64,000 nucleotides of DNA from Anaerolineales bacterium (lineage in GTDB: Bacteria; Chloroflexota; Anaerolineae; Anaerolineales; Villigracilaceae). The DNA lies in contig JAFGCG010000090.1 in NCBI GenBank assembly GCA_016932715.1, positions 48,040 to 112,039 on the forward strand, in the 5' to 3' direction. The notes below the pieces were generated by a model that searched no databases, was not told where the DNA came from, and was given only the letters and a program-made list of their open reading frames with translations. Positions within the stretch are counted from its first letter, which is position 1, and every line of letters begins with the position of its first letter. Below, piece after piece: positions 1-9,378 of this stretch. The translations under genes and the position numbers were made by a program.

Positions 1-2
1 CA

Positions 3-716
3 TTTGGCAAAACGCTTGGTCAGGGTTCTGAGCGTGCCGCAAAGATTTGGGGTAATAGGGCGGATGAATATCTCATCACTGTTAAAGGAGCAGAGGCTCC
101 CGCCCACATGCCGCAAGCCAAGCGCAGCCTCGGACTGATCTACGCGGTCAACCCGTTTGGCGCAGATCACCAGTCCTCCGAACATGATCCCTATTATGAA
201 GAAGGCGTTGCTGACCTCAATCTCAACCGTCTTAAGCTGATCGGTCTGGGTGAGCCTCAACCCGGTTACAGCCTCACGCCTGAAAAAGTCCGCTTTGCCT
301 ATCTCACCGAAGTCTTTTATTCGATGCTCGACTCGCTGGAACTTTGCCAGTTCGTCTTCGGTCCGGCGTGGACGCTGTACGGACCCGCGGAAACGGCGGA
401 GATGATCCGCGCCGTCACGGGCTGGGATATGACGGTCGAGGAGTTGATGGAAGTAGGCAAGCGACGCTTGAACCTCTTCCGCACGTTCAACGCCCGTGAA
501 GGCCTGGACCGGAAGGCGGACAAACTGCCAAAGAAGTTCTTCAGGCAATTGGCAGGGACGGGTCCCACAGCGGGCATCGCGCTGACTCACGAGGAAGTGG
601 AATCCGCTATCGACGAGTATTACAGGCTGGCAGGCTGGACCGCCAATGGCATTCCGACCCGCGAGACGCTGAAGCAGCACGACATCGAATGGGCAGCGCA
701 ATATTTGCCGGCATAA
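3..716 (+). CDS. Aldehyde:ferredoxin oxidoreductase, C-terminal part (5' end outside window)
   Basis: Frame is open from base 3 through the ORF at 108; C-terminal AOR-like sequence (YGPAETAEMIRAVTGWDMTVEELMEVGKRRLNLFRTFNAREG). Confidence 0.85.
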   Translation, partial: FGKTLGQGSERAAKIWGNRADEYLITVKGAEAPAHMPQAKRSLGLIYAVNPFGADHQSSEHDPYYEEGVADLNLNRLKLIGLGEPQPGYSLTPEKVRFAYLTEVFYSMLDSLELCQFVFGPAWTLYGPAETAEMIRAVTGWDMTVEELMEVGKRRLNLFRTFNAREGLDRKADKLPKKFFRQLAGTGPTAGIALTHEEVESAIDEYYRLAGWTANGIPTRETLKQHDIEWAAQYLPA

Positions 717-729
717 ATTCGATATTTGA

Positions 730-798
730 GAATCGGGAGTCGGTAATCGGTCTCACCGAATCCCGATTCCCGGGTTACGAATAACGAGTATCGCTAAC
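730..798. repeat. Intergenic 7-bp-periodic inverted array
   Basis: GAATCGG GAGTCGG TAATCGG TCTCA CCGAATC CCGATTC C CGGGTTA CGAATAA CGAGTAT CGC. Confidence 0.7.
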
Positions 799-811
799 AA
801 GAAAGATAAAC

Positions 812-2101
812 ATGGCAACCAACCAACTCTATCAGGAAAATTTCCCCCACATGTCACCGGCCTGGTCGCGCGTTTTCAATTTCGTTGCCGAGCGCGCCGA
901 AGGTTCCTACATCTACACCGTGGATGGGCGCAAGCTGCTCGATTTTACCTGCGGCATTGGCGTGACGAATACCGGCCACTGCCACCCGAAGGTCGTCGAG
1001 GCGATCCGCGAGCAGGCCGGGCTGTTCATCCATGCCCAGGCAAATCTCGTGATTCACAAGTCGATGCTGCAGCTCATCGAAGAACTGCGCACGATCGTCC
1101 CGACTCCGATCGATTCGTTCTTCTTTGCCAACTCCGGGGCGGAGGCTATCGAGAACGCGGTCAAGATCGCGCGCGTTGCGACGGGCAGGCAGAACGTCAT
1201 CGTCTTTAGCGGCTCCTTCCATGGGCGCACCGCGGGCACGATGGTGCTGACTACTTCCAAGACCGTGTACCGCTCGGGCTTTGGTCCGCTGCCGTCCGGT
1301 GTGTATGTCGCGCCGTTCCCGTACGCCTTCCGTTTGAAGATGACCGAAGCGGAAGCCTCCGAGTATGCACTCGAGCAGCTCGAATATCTGCTCGCCTCGC
1401 AGACCTCCCCAAAGGAGACTGCCGCCATTTTAGTGGAATCCGTTCTGGGGGAGGGAGGCTACGTCGTCCCGCCCGTCTCGTTCATGAAAGGCTTGCGCGA
1501 GATTTGCGACCGGCACGGCATCCTCCTGATCTTCGACGAAGTCCAATCGGGGTTTGGGCGCACGGGCAAATGGTTTGCCTTTGAACATTTCCACGTCCTG
1601 CCCGATATCATCACCGCCGCGAAGGGACTTGCCTCGGGCATGCCGCTTTCGGGCGTATTCAGCCGCACGGACATCATGCTCAAACTCGATGTCGGCTCGA
1701 TCGGCGGCACCTATGGCGGCAATGCAGTTGCCTGCGCGGCGGGCGCGGCAACGATCCGTGCGCTGCGTGAAGAGAATATGCTGGAGAACGCCGCGGAGCG
1801 CGGCCTTCAATTGATGACCGGCTTGCGCAGGCTCCAGGAGGACTATTCGCAGATCGGCGATGTGCGCGGCAAAGGCTTGATGATCGGTACGGAGTTTGTC
1901 GTGGACGGCAAGCCGGCGAAAGCAAAAGGACTTGCCAAAAATGTTATTCATGCTGCGGAAGAGCGCGGCTTGTTACTGCTTTCCTGTGGCACCTATGACA
2001 ACACCGTGCGCTGGATCCCGCCGTTGAATGTCACGTCGGAGCAGATCAATGATGGCTTGCATATTTTCGGTGAAGCGTTGAAGGAAGTAGTTGGCCGATA
2101 G
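812..2101 (+). CDS. Class III PLP-dependent aminotransferase (4-aminobutyrate aminotransferase-like)
   Basis: ORF with FDEVQSGFGRTGKWFAFEHF...ITAAKGLASGMPLS, the class III PLP-lysine region. Confidence 0.9.
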   Translation: MATNQLYQENFPHMSPAWSRVFNFVAERAEGSYIYTVDGRKLLDFTCGIGVTNTGHCHPKVVEAIREQAGLFIHAQANLVIHKSMLQLIEELRTIVPTPIDSFFFANSGAEAIENAVKIARVATGRQNVIVFSGSFHGRTAGTMVLTTSKTVYRSGFGPLPSGVYVAPFPYAFRLKMTEAEASEYALEQLEYLLASQTSPKETAAILVESVLGEGGYVVPPVSFMKGLREICDRHGILLIFDEVQSGFGRTGKWFAFEHFHVLPDIITAAKGLASGMPLSGVFSRTDIMLKLDVGSIGGTYGGNAVACAAGAATIRALREENMLENAAERGLQLMTGLRRLQEDYSQIGDVRGKGLMIGTEFVVDGKPAKAKGLAKNVIHAAEERGLLLLSCGTYDNTVRWIPPLNVTSEQINDGLHIFGEALKEVVGR

Positions 2102-2132
2102 AAATTTGTTCTTAAAGGAACTGGAGCAGGAA

Positions 2133-3863
2133 ATGGCTGAATACAAATCCCAGGTTTGGCGTGTCAATGTACGTGAACAGACCTTGAACTATGAACCCAT
2201 TCCGGATTCATGGAAACGACTGGGCGGGCGCGGGCTGCTGGCGCGCATCCTGCTCGACGAGGTGGACCCCAAATGTGATCCGCTGGGCAGAGCGAACAAG
2301 CTCATCTTCGCACCGGGATTACTGGTAGGGCACATGCTTTCCTCCACGGATCGGATCTCGGTCGGTGGGAAGTCGCCCCTGACCGGCGGCATCAAGGAAT
2401 CCAATGCGGGCGGACGGACGGGCCTGCACATGACTCACATGGGCATCCATGCCCTGATCATCGAGGACCAGCCGAAGGAAGATGGTTACTGGGTTTTGCA
2501 TTTGTCACTGAACGGCGCGAAATGGGAAAAGGCGGATGATCTTGCTGGACTGGGCGTTTATGAAACCGCGCCAAGGCTGATCGAGAAGTACGGCGACAAG
2601 GTCGCCATTGCCTTGATCGGTCCCGGCGGCGAGATGCGGATGAAAGCGGCCGGGATCCAAAATCTCGACAAGGATCGAGTTCCTTCCCGCATTGCGGCGC
2701 GCGGCGGGCTCGGCGCGGTCATGGGGTCGAAGGGTCTCAAAGCCATCGTATTCGACCACGCCGGTGGGCAGAAGCCGCCCGTCGTCGACCCGGAGGCGTT
2801 CAAGGTCGCTCAGAAAGATTACACAAAGTCTGTCATGGAGCATCCGCAATCCCACACCTATCGCGATTACAGCACAGCTGCAATTGCTGCCATGTGTCAG
2901 ACATTCGCAGCCCTGACGGCTCGCAATTTCTCGCGAGGCACCTTTGACCAGGTCGACCAGGTGGATGGCGATGCGCTGCGCGAATTTACATTGAAGCGCG
3001 GCAAGCCGTCCGATCCCTCGCATGCCTGTATGGCAGGCTGCACCATCAAATGTTCGAACATTTTTGGCGGCGAAGATGGCAGGATCATTGTTTCGCCTCT
3101 GGAATATGAGACGATCGGGTTGATGGGGGTAAACCTTGAAATTGGTTCGCTCGATTCGATTGGACGATTGAATTGGCAGGTCAATGACCTGGGACTGGAT
3201 TCGATCGAGATCGGCGCGGCGCTCGGCGTCGCGGCGGAGGCGGGTCTGATGCGCTGGGGCAGCGAGGCAGATGCGCTGAAACTGATCGACGAGATTCGCC
3301 GGGGAACGGAGTTGGGGTATGTGCTGGGAAATGGCGCGGTGAGTGTCGGGAAAAAATATAATATCGAACGCGTGCCGGCCGTCAAAGGGCAAGCCATGTC
3401 CGGTTATGAGCCTCGCTCCATTAAAGGAACCGGGGTGACGTATGCGACCACCCCCCAGGGCGCAGACCATACCGCCGGGCTGACTATCCGCGCCCAGATC
3501 AATCACCTCGACCCTGCAATTCAAAAAGATCCTTCCCTGAATGCGCAATTGAATATGGCGGGTTACGATACACTGGGCGCCTGCATCTTCGCAGGCTTCG
3601 GATATGCCGCGACGCCTGATGGCGTGATCAGGCGCCTGTTGAAAGCACGGTATGGCTGGGACGACCTTCCTGATAATACCCTGCAGGCGCTCGGGAAAGA
3701 AACGATCAGGATGGAACGTGAGTTCAACCGCCGCGCCGGGTTCACAAGGGAAGATGACCGTCTGCCCAAATGGATGACGGAGCAGGCCATCCCTGAAACC
3801 GGTCATGTCTTCGACGTGAGCGAGGAAGTGCTCGATCATATCTTCGATGGGATCGAAGAATAG
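2133..3863 (+). CDS. Aldehyde:ferredoxin oxidoreductase (tungsten-dependent AOR family)
   Basis: MAEYKSQVWRVNVREQTLNYEPIPDSWKRLGGRGL start typical of AOR; full-length; ORF-track start at 2091 overlaps the upstream gene. Confidence 0.92.
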   Translation: MAEYKSQVWRVNVREQTLNYEPIPDSWKRLGGRGLLARILLDEVDPKCDPLGRANKLIFAPGLLVGHMLSSTDRISVGGKSPLTGGIKESNAGGRTGLHMTHMGIHALIIEDQPKEDGYWVLHLSLNGAKWEKADDLAGLGVYETAPRLIEKYGDKVAIALIGPGGEMRMKAAGIQNLDKDRVPSRIAARGGLGAVMGSKGLKAIVFDHAGGQKPPVVDPEAFKVAQKDYTKSVMEHPQSHTYRDYSTAAIAAMCQTFAALTARNFSRGTFDQVDQVDGDALREFTLKRGKPSDPSHACMAGCTIKCSNIFGGEDGRIIVSPLEYETIGLMGVNLEIGSLDSIGRLNWQVNDLGLDSIEIGAALGVAAEAGLMRWGSEADALKLIDEIRRGTELGYVLGNGAVSVGKKYNIERVPAVKGQAMSGYEPRSIKGTGVTYATTPQGADHTAGLTIRAQINHLDPAIQKDPSLNAQLNMAGYDTLGACIFAGFGYAATPDGVIRRLLKARYGWDDLPDNTLQALGKETIRMEREFNRRAGFTREDDRLPKWMTEQAIPETGHVFDVSEEVLDHIFDGIEE

Positions 3864-3908
3864 GTGATATAATCACTGTATCTAATAAAAGGTCAAACGT
3901 GTCAGACT

Positions 3909-3943
3909 ACCGTCAACCCTGTTATGGGTTGACGGTTTTTTTA
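3909..3943 (+). terminator. Rho-independent terminator
   Basis: ACCGTCAACCC-TGTTAT-GGGTTGACGGT followed by T run. Confidence 0.85.
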
Positions 3944-3971
3944 TGAGGCACTTTTGTCATTCGAGGACATC

Positions 3972-4475
3972 ATGCTATTCAAAGTTGGTGACTGCGTTGT
4001 CCACCCCAAGCACGGGGTTGGATCTGTAGCGAAATTGGAAATCAGGGAATTTGTGGCCGGTATGACGCTCCCCTATTATGAAGTCGAACTGCCCCAAACT
4101 ACTTTGTGGGTACCGATGCGACTGTCGACCTCCGGACTGCGTAAGCTGGCATTGAAAAGTGAAATTAACCGCTGCCGTGAGTTGCTGAAAGCCCTGGCTT
4201 CGCCATTGAGTGAAAATCCCCGCGTCCGACAGGTGGAGCTGACGGATCATTTGAAGTTGGCGACCTTTAAATCCCAATGTGAGGTCGTCCGCGATCTGAC
4301 CGCCTATGGCTGGCACAAACCGCTAAGCTGGGGGCTTTCAGATTTCCTGAAGGTCATATACGATGTGTTATGCCAGGAATGGGCTGTTGTAGAGGGAATC
4401 CCTGTGTGGCAAGCCGCGCAGGAAATCGATGCCTTGTTAGAGCAGGGCAGGCAGAAAAATAGTTTGCCCGCTTGA
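3972..4475 (+). CDS. CarD/CdnL family transcriptional regulator
   Basis: MLFKVGDCVVHPKHGVGSVAKLE...YYEVELPQTTLWVPM. Confidence 0.85.
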   Translation: MLFKVGDCVVHPKHGVGSVAKLEIREFVAGMTLPYYEVELPQTTLWVPMRLSTSGLRKLALKSEINRCRELLKALASPLSENPRVRQVELTDHLKLATFKSQCEVVRDLTAYGWHKPLSWGLSDFLKVIYDVLCQEWAVVEGIPVWQAAQEIDALLEQGRQKNSLPA

Positions 4476-4485
4476 ACACTTATTT

Positions 4486-4512
4486 GCCACTCCATCCCGG
4501 AGTGGCTTTTTT
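4486..4512 (+). terminator. Rho-independent terminator after the CarD-like gene
   Basis: GCCACTCC...GGAGTGGC followed by TTTTTT. Confidence 0.8.
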
Positions 4513-4580
4513 GTCGGGGGGGGTAAATTCGACAGAAGAAAAAAGACCCCGCGTAGTCTCGGGGATAAAATGACCTGGTG

Positions 4581-4653
4581 AGCCACCGACGAGAGTCGAA
4601 CTCGTGACCTACGCATTACGAGTGCGTCGCTCTGCCAACTGAGCTACGGTGGC
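4581..4653 (-). tRNA. tRNA-Thr (CGT)
   Basis: Reverse complement GCCACCG TA GCTCAGTTGGCAGAGC GACGCA CTCGTAA TGCGTA ... CGAGTTCGACTCTCG CGGTGGC; anticodon CGT. Confidence 0.93.
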
Positions 4654-4701
4654 ATCTCTAATTGCGAGCAATATTTTACCATAATCGATGGGCGATTTAT
4701 A

Positions 4702-5373
4702 ATGTTTGGCATGAAAAGAAGTGGCATATATCTTTGGTCTCTTGGTGGTGTTCCCAAGTATGTCGGAAAGTCTGTTGACGTTCATTATCGAATGATGCGT
4801 AATCACAATGATAATGAAGTTTTGCATCGCGCGATTCAAAAGTATGGTTATGACGCCTTCAAGAAAGAGATTGTTTGTTACTGCGAACCAGACGAATTGA
4901 ACAAGCTTGAAGAGCATTACATCAGAGAATTGCATACTCATCGTTCAGAGAATGGGTATAACCTGACCTGGGGAGGAGATGGGGTTGGCGCAGGTGAGGA
5001 CCATCCGTTATATGGGGTGACGGGCGAAGATCATCCATCCTGGGGAAGGAAGAATTCAACAGAAACGCTCCAGAGAATGTCTGATGCTCACAAAGGAATC
5101 ACTCATTCAGACGAAGCAAAGAAAAAAATCGCCCTTGCTAAACTTGGTGAAAGAAACCCCTTCTTTGGGAAGAAACCCGATACTGCATCGTCCAGATATT
5201 TCGGAGTAAGTAAATCTGTTAGAGACAATAAATATCATTACTGGAAGGCAACAGTAACAATGAATGGAAGAACAAAACATATTGGCTATTTCAAAACAGA
5301 AATTGAGGCAGCGCAAGCCTTTAATGATTATGTTGTTGAGCATAAATTGCCCTACCCCTTAAATGATGTTTAG
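4702..5373 (+). CDS. GIY-YIG homing endonuclease-like protein with NUMOD3-like repeats and C-terminal AP2-like DNA-binding domain
   Basis: SGIYLWSLGGVPKYVGKSV...; GEDHPSWGRKNS / THSDEAKKKIALAKLGERNPFFGKK; YFGVSKSVRDNKYHYWKATVTMNGRTKHIGYFKTEIEAAQAFND. Confidence 0.85.
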   Translation: MFGMKRSGIYLWSLGGVPKYVGKSVDVHYRMMRNHNDNEVLHRAIQKYGYDAFKKEIVCYCEPDELNKLEEHYIRELHTHRSENGYNLTWGGDGVGAGEDHPLYGVTGEDHPSWGRKNSTETLQRMSDAHKGITHSDEAKKKIALAKLGERNPFFGKKPDTASSRYFGVSKSVRDNKYHYWKATVTMNGRTKHIGYFKTEIEAAQAFNDYVVEHKLPYPLNDV

Positions 5374-5457
5374 AGAGGCTCTCAGTTTCTCCAATTGCTC
5401 TATGGAAACTCGCAAGATTTCAACCTCTCGCTACGTCTAGGATGGTAGGAAAAATCA

Positions 5458-6729
5458 ATGTTACGAATCGCGATGATCTCTTACCACACCTGTCCGCTCG
5501 CGACCCTGGGCGGCAAGGATACTGGCGGAATGAACGTCTATGTCCGCGAACTGACGCGCCAGCTGGGCAAAATGGGCATTCATGTGGACGTGTTTACGCG
5601 TTCGCAGGACGATCATGTCCCGCATGTGCTGCACGAGCTGGGCTACGGCAACCGCGTAGTCCATGTGCCCGCAGGACCGGAGCATCCCATCCCGAAAGAG
5701 GAGTTAGCAAGCTACATCCCGCAGTTTGTGGAAGGCGTCAAATATTTTGCCTGTGAAAAAGGCATCCGGTACGACATCATTCACAGCCATTACTGGATGT
5801 CCGGGATCGCAGCCGAGTCGCTTTCCAACGCCTGGGGCGGGATTCCGATTGTGCAGATGTTCCACACCCTGGGCGAGATGAAGAATCGCATCGCGCGCTC
5901 GGAGGCGGAACGCGAGGGCGAGTATCGCGTCAATGGTGAGAAGCAGGTCCTCCGGCGCGCGGACCGGGTGGTCGTCGCCACGATCGCCGAATTGACACAG
6001 CTGCGTTTCCTATACAAAGCGAATGCGGCGAAGATGGTCATCATTCCTCCCGGCGTGGACGTCTGTCACTTTTACCCCATCCCGCCCGACGAAGCCAAGC
6101 TGTATGTGGGCTTGCAGCCCGACGACCGGATGGTGTTGTATGTGGGACGGATCGAACCGCTCAAAGGTGTGGATACACTGATCGAGGCAATGCACTGTCT
6201 GCGGTGGAAGGAGGTGGAACCTGTCCACCTGGCGATCATCGGCGGCGAGCCATCTGCCTCGCCGCGCGCGATGAGCGGGGAGATGGCGCGCCTGCAAAAG
6301 TTGTGCGATGACTTGTGTGTGGGGCAGACGGTTGTCTTTCTCGGCAAACGTGACCAGGATAAGCTGCCTTACTACTATTCCGCGGCGGAACTGGTGGTGA
6401 TGCCCTCGCATTATGAGTCGTTTGGCATGGTCGCTTTGGAAGCGATGGCATGCGGGACACCGGTCATCGCCTCGGAGGTGGGCGGCCTGGCATATCTGGT
6501 CAGGGATGGGGAAACGGGCTTTACCATTCCCGACCAGGAGCCGGATACACTGTGCGAAAAAATATCCTGGCTGTTGAATGACCACGATCTGCACACGACC
6601 ATGAGCCAGCGCGCCGTGGAATACGCCCAGGATTACGCCTGGGAAAAAATCGCCAACCAGATCGTGGATCTGTATCAGGGATTGGTGAAAACAAAAAGCA
6701 TAGGTCAGGAGACCTTGTACCAGCAATAG
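5458..6729 (+). CDS. GT4-family glycosyltransferase (MshA-like)
   Basis: GGMNVYVRELTRQLGKMGIHVDVFTR...VLYVGRIEPLKGVDTLIEAM...ESFGMVALEAMACGTPVIASEVGGL. Confidence 0.88.
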   Translation: MLRIAMISYHTCPLATLGGKDTGGMNVYVRELTRQLGKMGIHVDVFTRSQDDHVPHVLHELGYGNRVVHVPAGPEHPIPKEELASYIPQFVEGVKYFACEKGIRYDIIHSHYWMSGIAAESLSNAWGGIPIVQMFHTLGEMKNRIARSEAEREGEYRVNGEKQVLRRADRVVVATIAELTQLRFLYKANAAKMVIIPPGVDVCHFYPIPPDEAKLYVGLQPDDRMVLYVGRIEPLKGVDTLIEAMHCLRWKEVEPVHLAIIGGEPSASPRAMSGEMARLQKLCDDLCVGQTVVFLGKRDQDKLPYYYSAAELVVMPSHYESFGMVALEAMACGTPVIASEVGGLAYLVRDGETGFTIPDQEPDTLCEKISWLLNDHDLHTTMSQRAVEYAQDYAWEKIANQIVDLYQGLVKTKSIGQETLYQQ

Positions 6730-6741
6730 TTTATATGGGCT

Positions 6742-7380
6742 CTAAAGGCATTTATTGAGGTTCAGCAGGTAGCTTCCATAGGAATAGACCTCACGAACCA
6801 GAAAGCCTGCCTTGCGATCGAACGACTGGTACCGGCTGGTCGGCGTCGGCGAGGACAGCGCCTCCAGCCCGATGCTCTCTGCCAGCCACATGGTCCTGCG
6901 CATGTGCAGCGGGTCGCTGACGAGCAGGACCTGGTCCATGCCGTTCGCCTCGATAATGCGCTTTGCCCCCTGCAGATTAAGACAGGTGCTGTAGGATTCC
7001 GTTTCGATAAAGATGCGCTCTGCCGGCACGCCTTGTGCGAGCGCGTACTCTCTGGCTGCCTCCGACTCGGATAGTTTGTCGTTCCCGGCGAGCCCGCCTG
7101 TGAAAATAATGCTTTCCACGATGCCTTGCCGGTAGAGATTAATGGCATGGTTGATCCGTTCTCGAAACACCGGCGAAGGCCGATCCCCATAGACGGTGGC
7201 GCCCAGCACAACGGCCGCGTCGGCAGGGGCGTAGCTGCTGATTAAAGAGAACGAATAGATTTCTCTCGCTAACACAGTTCCTGCCGCCAGGAGAGATATC
7301 AGGAATGCAATCAAAGTCCTGCGCAATAGTCTCTTTAGCACTCTCAAGGGTGTGAATGTATGTTGATTTGGCGACTGCAT
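6742..7380 (-). CDS. YdcF/SanA-like (DUF218) membrane-anchored protein
   Basis: N-terminal TM; ADAAVVLGATVYGDRPSPVFRERINHAINLYRQG...IFTGG...EAAREYALAQGVPAERIFIETES. Confidence 0.85.
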   Translation of the reverse strand: MQSPNQHTFTPLRVLKRLLRRTLIAFLISLLAAGTVLAREIYSFSLISSYAPADAAVVLGATVYGDRPSPVFRERINHAINLYRQGIVESIIFTGGLAGNDKLSESEAAREYALAQGVPAERIFIETESYSTCLNLQGAKRIIEANGMDQVLLVSDPLHMRRTMWLAESIGLEALSSPTPTSRYQSFDRKAGFLVREVYSYGSYLLNLNKCL

Positions 7381-7489
7381 AACTCCCTAGACGACCATCC
7401 CTGCTTTGGGCTTACTCTCAGCCGCCGTGGAATATATCGAGGACTGAAAATGGCGCAGGCCGGGTCCCACAGGGATGCTCACCTGCACT

Positions 7490-7517
7490 CCCCGGCACCT
7501 GCGTCCGGGGCAGGTGT
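7490..7517. repeat. Short GC-rich hairpin element, copy 1
   Basis: CCCCGGCACCTGCGTCCGGGGCAGGTGT; CACCTGC pairs with GCAGGTG; related copy at 48408-48435. Confidence 0.7.
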
Positions 7518-7593
7518 GCCGCTGCGCGGCTAAGCGCGGGCGCAAGTGTCGCGAAGACCATGTGCCAGCAACGATTTTGATAGTCTATCCGTA

Positions 7594-8352
7594 TTATTCC
7601 TTCATCTTCACATAAAAGATCAGTTGACCCTCTAAATCCTTTGTGCGCATTTCGAACTTGTCTTTGAGTTTGTTCAGCATGCGTGAGAGCTGCTTGTGCC
7701 CGTAGGTGCGCGGATCGAAGCCCGGGTCCACCTGGTAGATGGCATTGCCCATCACGTCCAGCCGCGCCCAGCCGTCCTGTCCCATCGCCATTTCGAATGC
7801 CTGGCTCAGGACGGGCATGGGATCAGGCTCTTCCTTTTCATCTTTTGTCTTTCTGGTTCGACTGGTCTGTGTCCGTTTTTGCTGCGCGGCTTTTGTCTCT
7901 GCCACCAGGTTTTCGGTGTAGACGAACAGGTCACAGGCATTGACAAAAGGCTTCGGCGTCTTCTTCTCGCCGATGCCCATGACGAAGACCCCCGTCTCAC
8001 GGATGCGCGTAGCAAGACGCGTGTAATCGCTGTCAGAGGAGACCAGGCAGAATCCATCCACCACGCCCGAGTGCAGGATGTCCATGGCGTCGATGATCAT
8101 GGCGCTGTCGGTTGCGTTCTTTCCCACGGTGTAACGGAACTGCTGGATAGGCTGGAAAGCATGGTAGTTCAGCGTTTCCTTCCAGGAATTCATACTGTTG
8201 GTGGTCCAGTCCCCGTAGATACGGCGGACAGTGACCTGTCCATGGCGGCCCGCCTCCACAAGCATTTGAGGCAGCAGGGAAGACTGGGCGTTATCGCCGT
8301 CTATCAGCACGGCGATCCTTTGACGACCATTGATTAGTTTTTCGTTTGGCAT
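7594..8352 (-). CDS. NYN-domain (LabA/DUF88-like) putative nuclease with C-terminal OST-HTH/LOTUS-like domain
   Basis: RIAVLIDGDNAQSS...DSAMIIDAMDILHSGVVDGFCLVSSDSDYTRLATRIRETG...; C-term QDGWARLDVMGNAIYQVDPGFDPRTYGHKQLSRMLN. Confidence 0.85.
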   Translation of the reverse strand: MPNEKLINGRQRIAVLIDGDNAQSSLLPQMLVEAGRHGQVTVRRIYGDWTTNSMNSWKETLNYHAFQPIQQFRYTVGKNATDSAMIIDAMDILHSGVVDGFCLVSSDSDYTRLATRIRETGVFVMGIGEKKTPKPFVNACDLFVYTENLVAETKAAQQKRTQTSRTRKTKDEKEEPDPMPVLSQAFEMAMGQDGWARLDVMGNAIYQVDPGFDPRTYGHKQLSRMLNKLKDKFEMRTKDLEGQLIFYVKMKE

Positions 8353-8426
8353 AGTAGTGTGATTATAGTGGACTCCTCGCCACAGAGTAAGGCTTTCTCA
8401 ACGTCTGGAGTCGAGAGTTTTTGTAT

Positions 8427-8502
8427 ACGGATCTCACGGACCAGACGGATTTTTCCGTTTTCTCACGGAAGAGACCGTGATGTCCGTGTTATCTCCGTGT
8501 AC
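8427..8502. repeat. Intergenic inverted array, about 9-bp period
   Basis: ACGGATCTC ACGGACCAG ACGGATTTT ... CCGTGATGT CCGTGTTAT CTCCGTGTA. Confidence 0.6.
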
Positions 8503-8551
8503 CGAAAGAGGAATTTTGCTTGCACAGCTTTGTTAAAGCCATGGCACGATT

Positions 8552-9214
8552 TTATGGATTATTTGGCACCGGTGTGTTCAGGGCTCCCGGCTTCGGCGCA
8601 AAGATACCGATGTCCCGGCAGGCATCGGTGCCCACGCGTCGGAATAACCCGTCGTCGCCGGTCACTTCCACCTGGATGGGTGTCTCTTCCCGGTAGGTGC
8701 TGTCCACGGTCAGTTTCAAGGTGACTTTGTGTCCCACGGCCAGGGAGCTGACTTCCATGGTCTTATCGGGATGTTCGCGTCCTTCATCCAGTGCCTTCAA
8801 AGTTGCCTCCAGGTTCGTCAGTTCGACGCCGCCCGTGTTCCTCAAGACGACAAAAGCGTTCGTGACCTCGCCCATGCCGTGCGTCACATCGATGCTGGTA
8901 TTGCACCCGAGGATCTCCACGGAGATGGCGGGTCCGCTCGGTGAGCTGGTTTCTATGACGGCCGGCGTGTGCGAAGGGATCAGTGTCGGTGTAAATGTGG
9001 CGGTCGGAAAGAAGAAAGCGGTCGCGGTGGCGACTTGAGGCGTCGGCGTGGCGCTCGCGACACCAATCACAACCGGCGTGGCTGTAAAAATGGAAGGCGT
9101 CTTCGTTGGCGGCAGGAATGGGGTGGGAGGGTTGAACGGTCCCGGCTGGATGACCCAGCCGTTGCAGGATGCCAGCATCAGCATCAGCAGAATCGTTGGA
9201 ATAGTCTTTTTCAT
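8552..9214 (-). CDS. Putative lipoprotein with CARDB-like C-terminal domain
   Basis: Lipobox MLMLASCNG; Thr/Pro-rich linker; C-term NAFVVLRNTGGVELTNLEATLKALDEG. Confidence 0.65.
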   Translation of the reverse strand: MKKTIPTILLMLMLASCNGWVIQPGPFNPPTPFLPPTKTPSIFTATPVVIGVASATPTPQVATATAFFFPTATFTPTLIPSHTPAVIETSSPSGPAISVEILGCNTSIDVTHGMGEVTNAFVVLRNTGGVELTNLEATLKALDEGREHPDKTMEVSSLAVGHKVTLKLTVDSTYREETPIQVEVTGDDGLFRRVGTDACRDIGIFAPKPGALNTPVPNNP

Positions 9215-9378
9215 TCTCTTCTCCTGCCTGTTATTGTATCCCGCTTCTTTAAGATGAGCAAAGCCCCAACGCGCATACGCCCATTAGGTTTAGTTTCTTC
9301 GCGTAGTCAAATTATTGTATTTGGGTAACTCGAATGTCTTGCTGAGCCTTCGATAAATATCGGATTCGAAAGTCTAGA

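Noticed and set aside
2505-3839. 444-aa minus-strand ORF
   Set aside because: Fully antisense to the AOR gene; shadow ORF.
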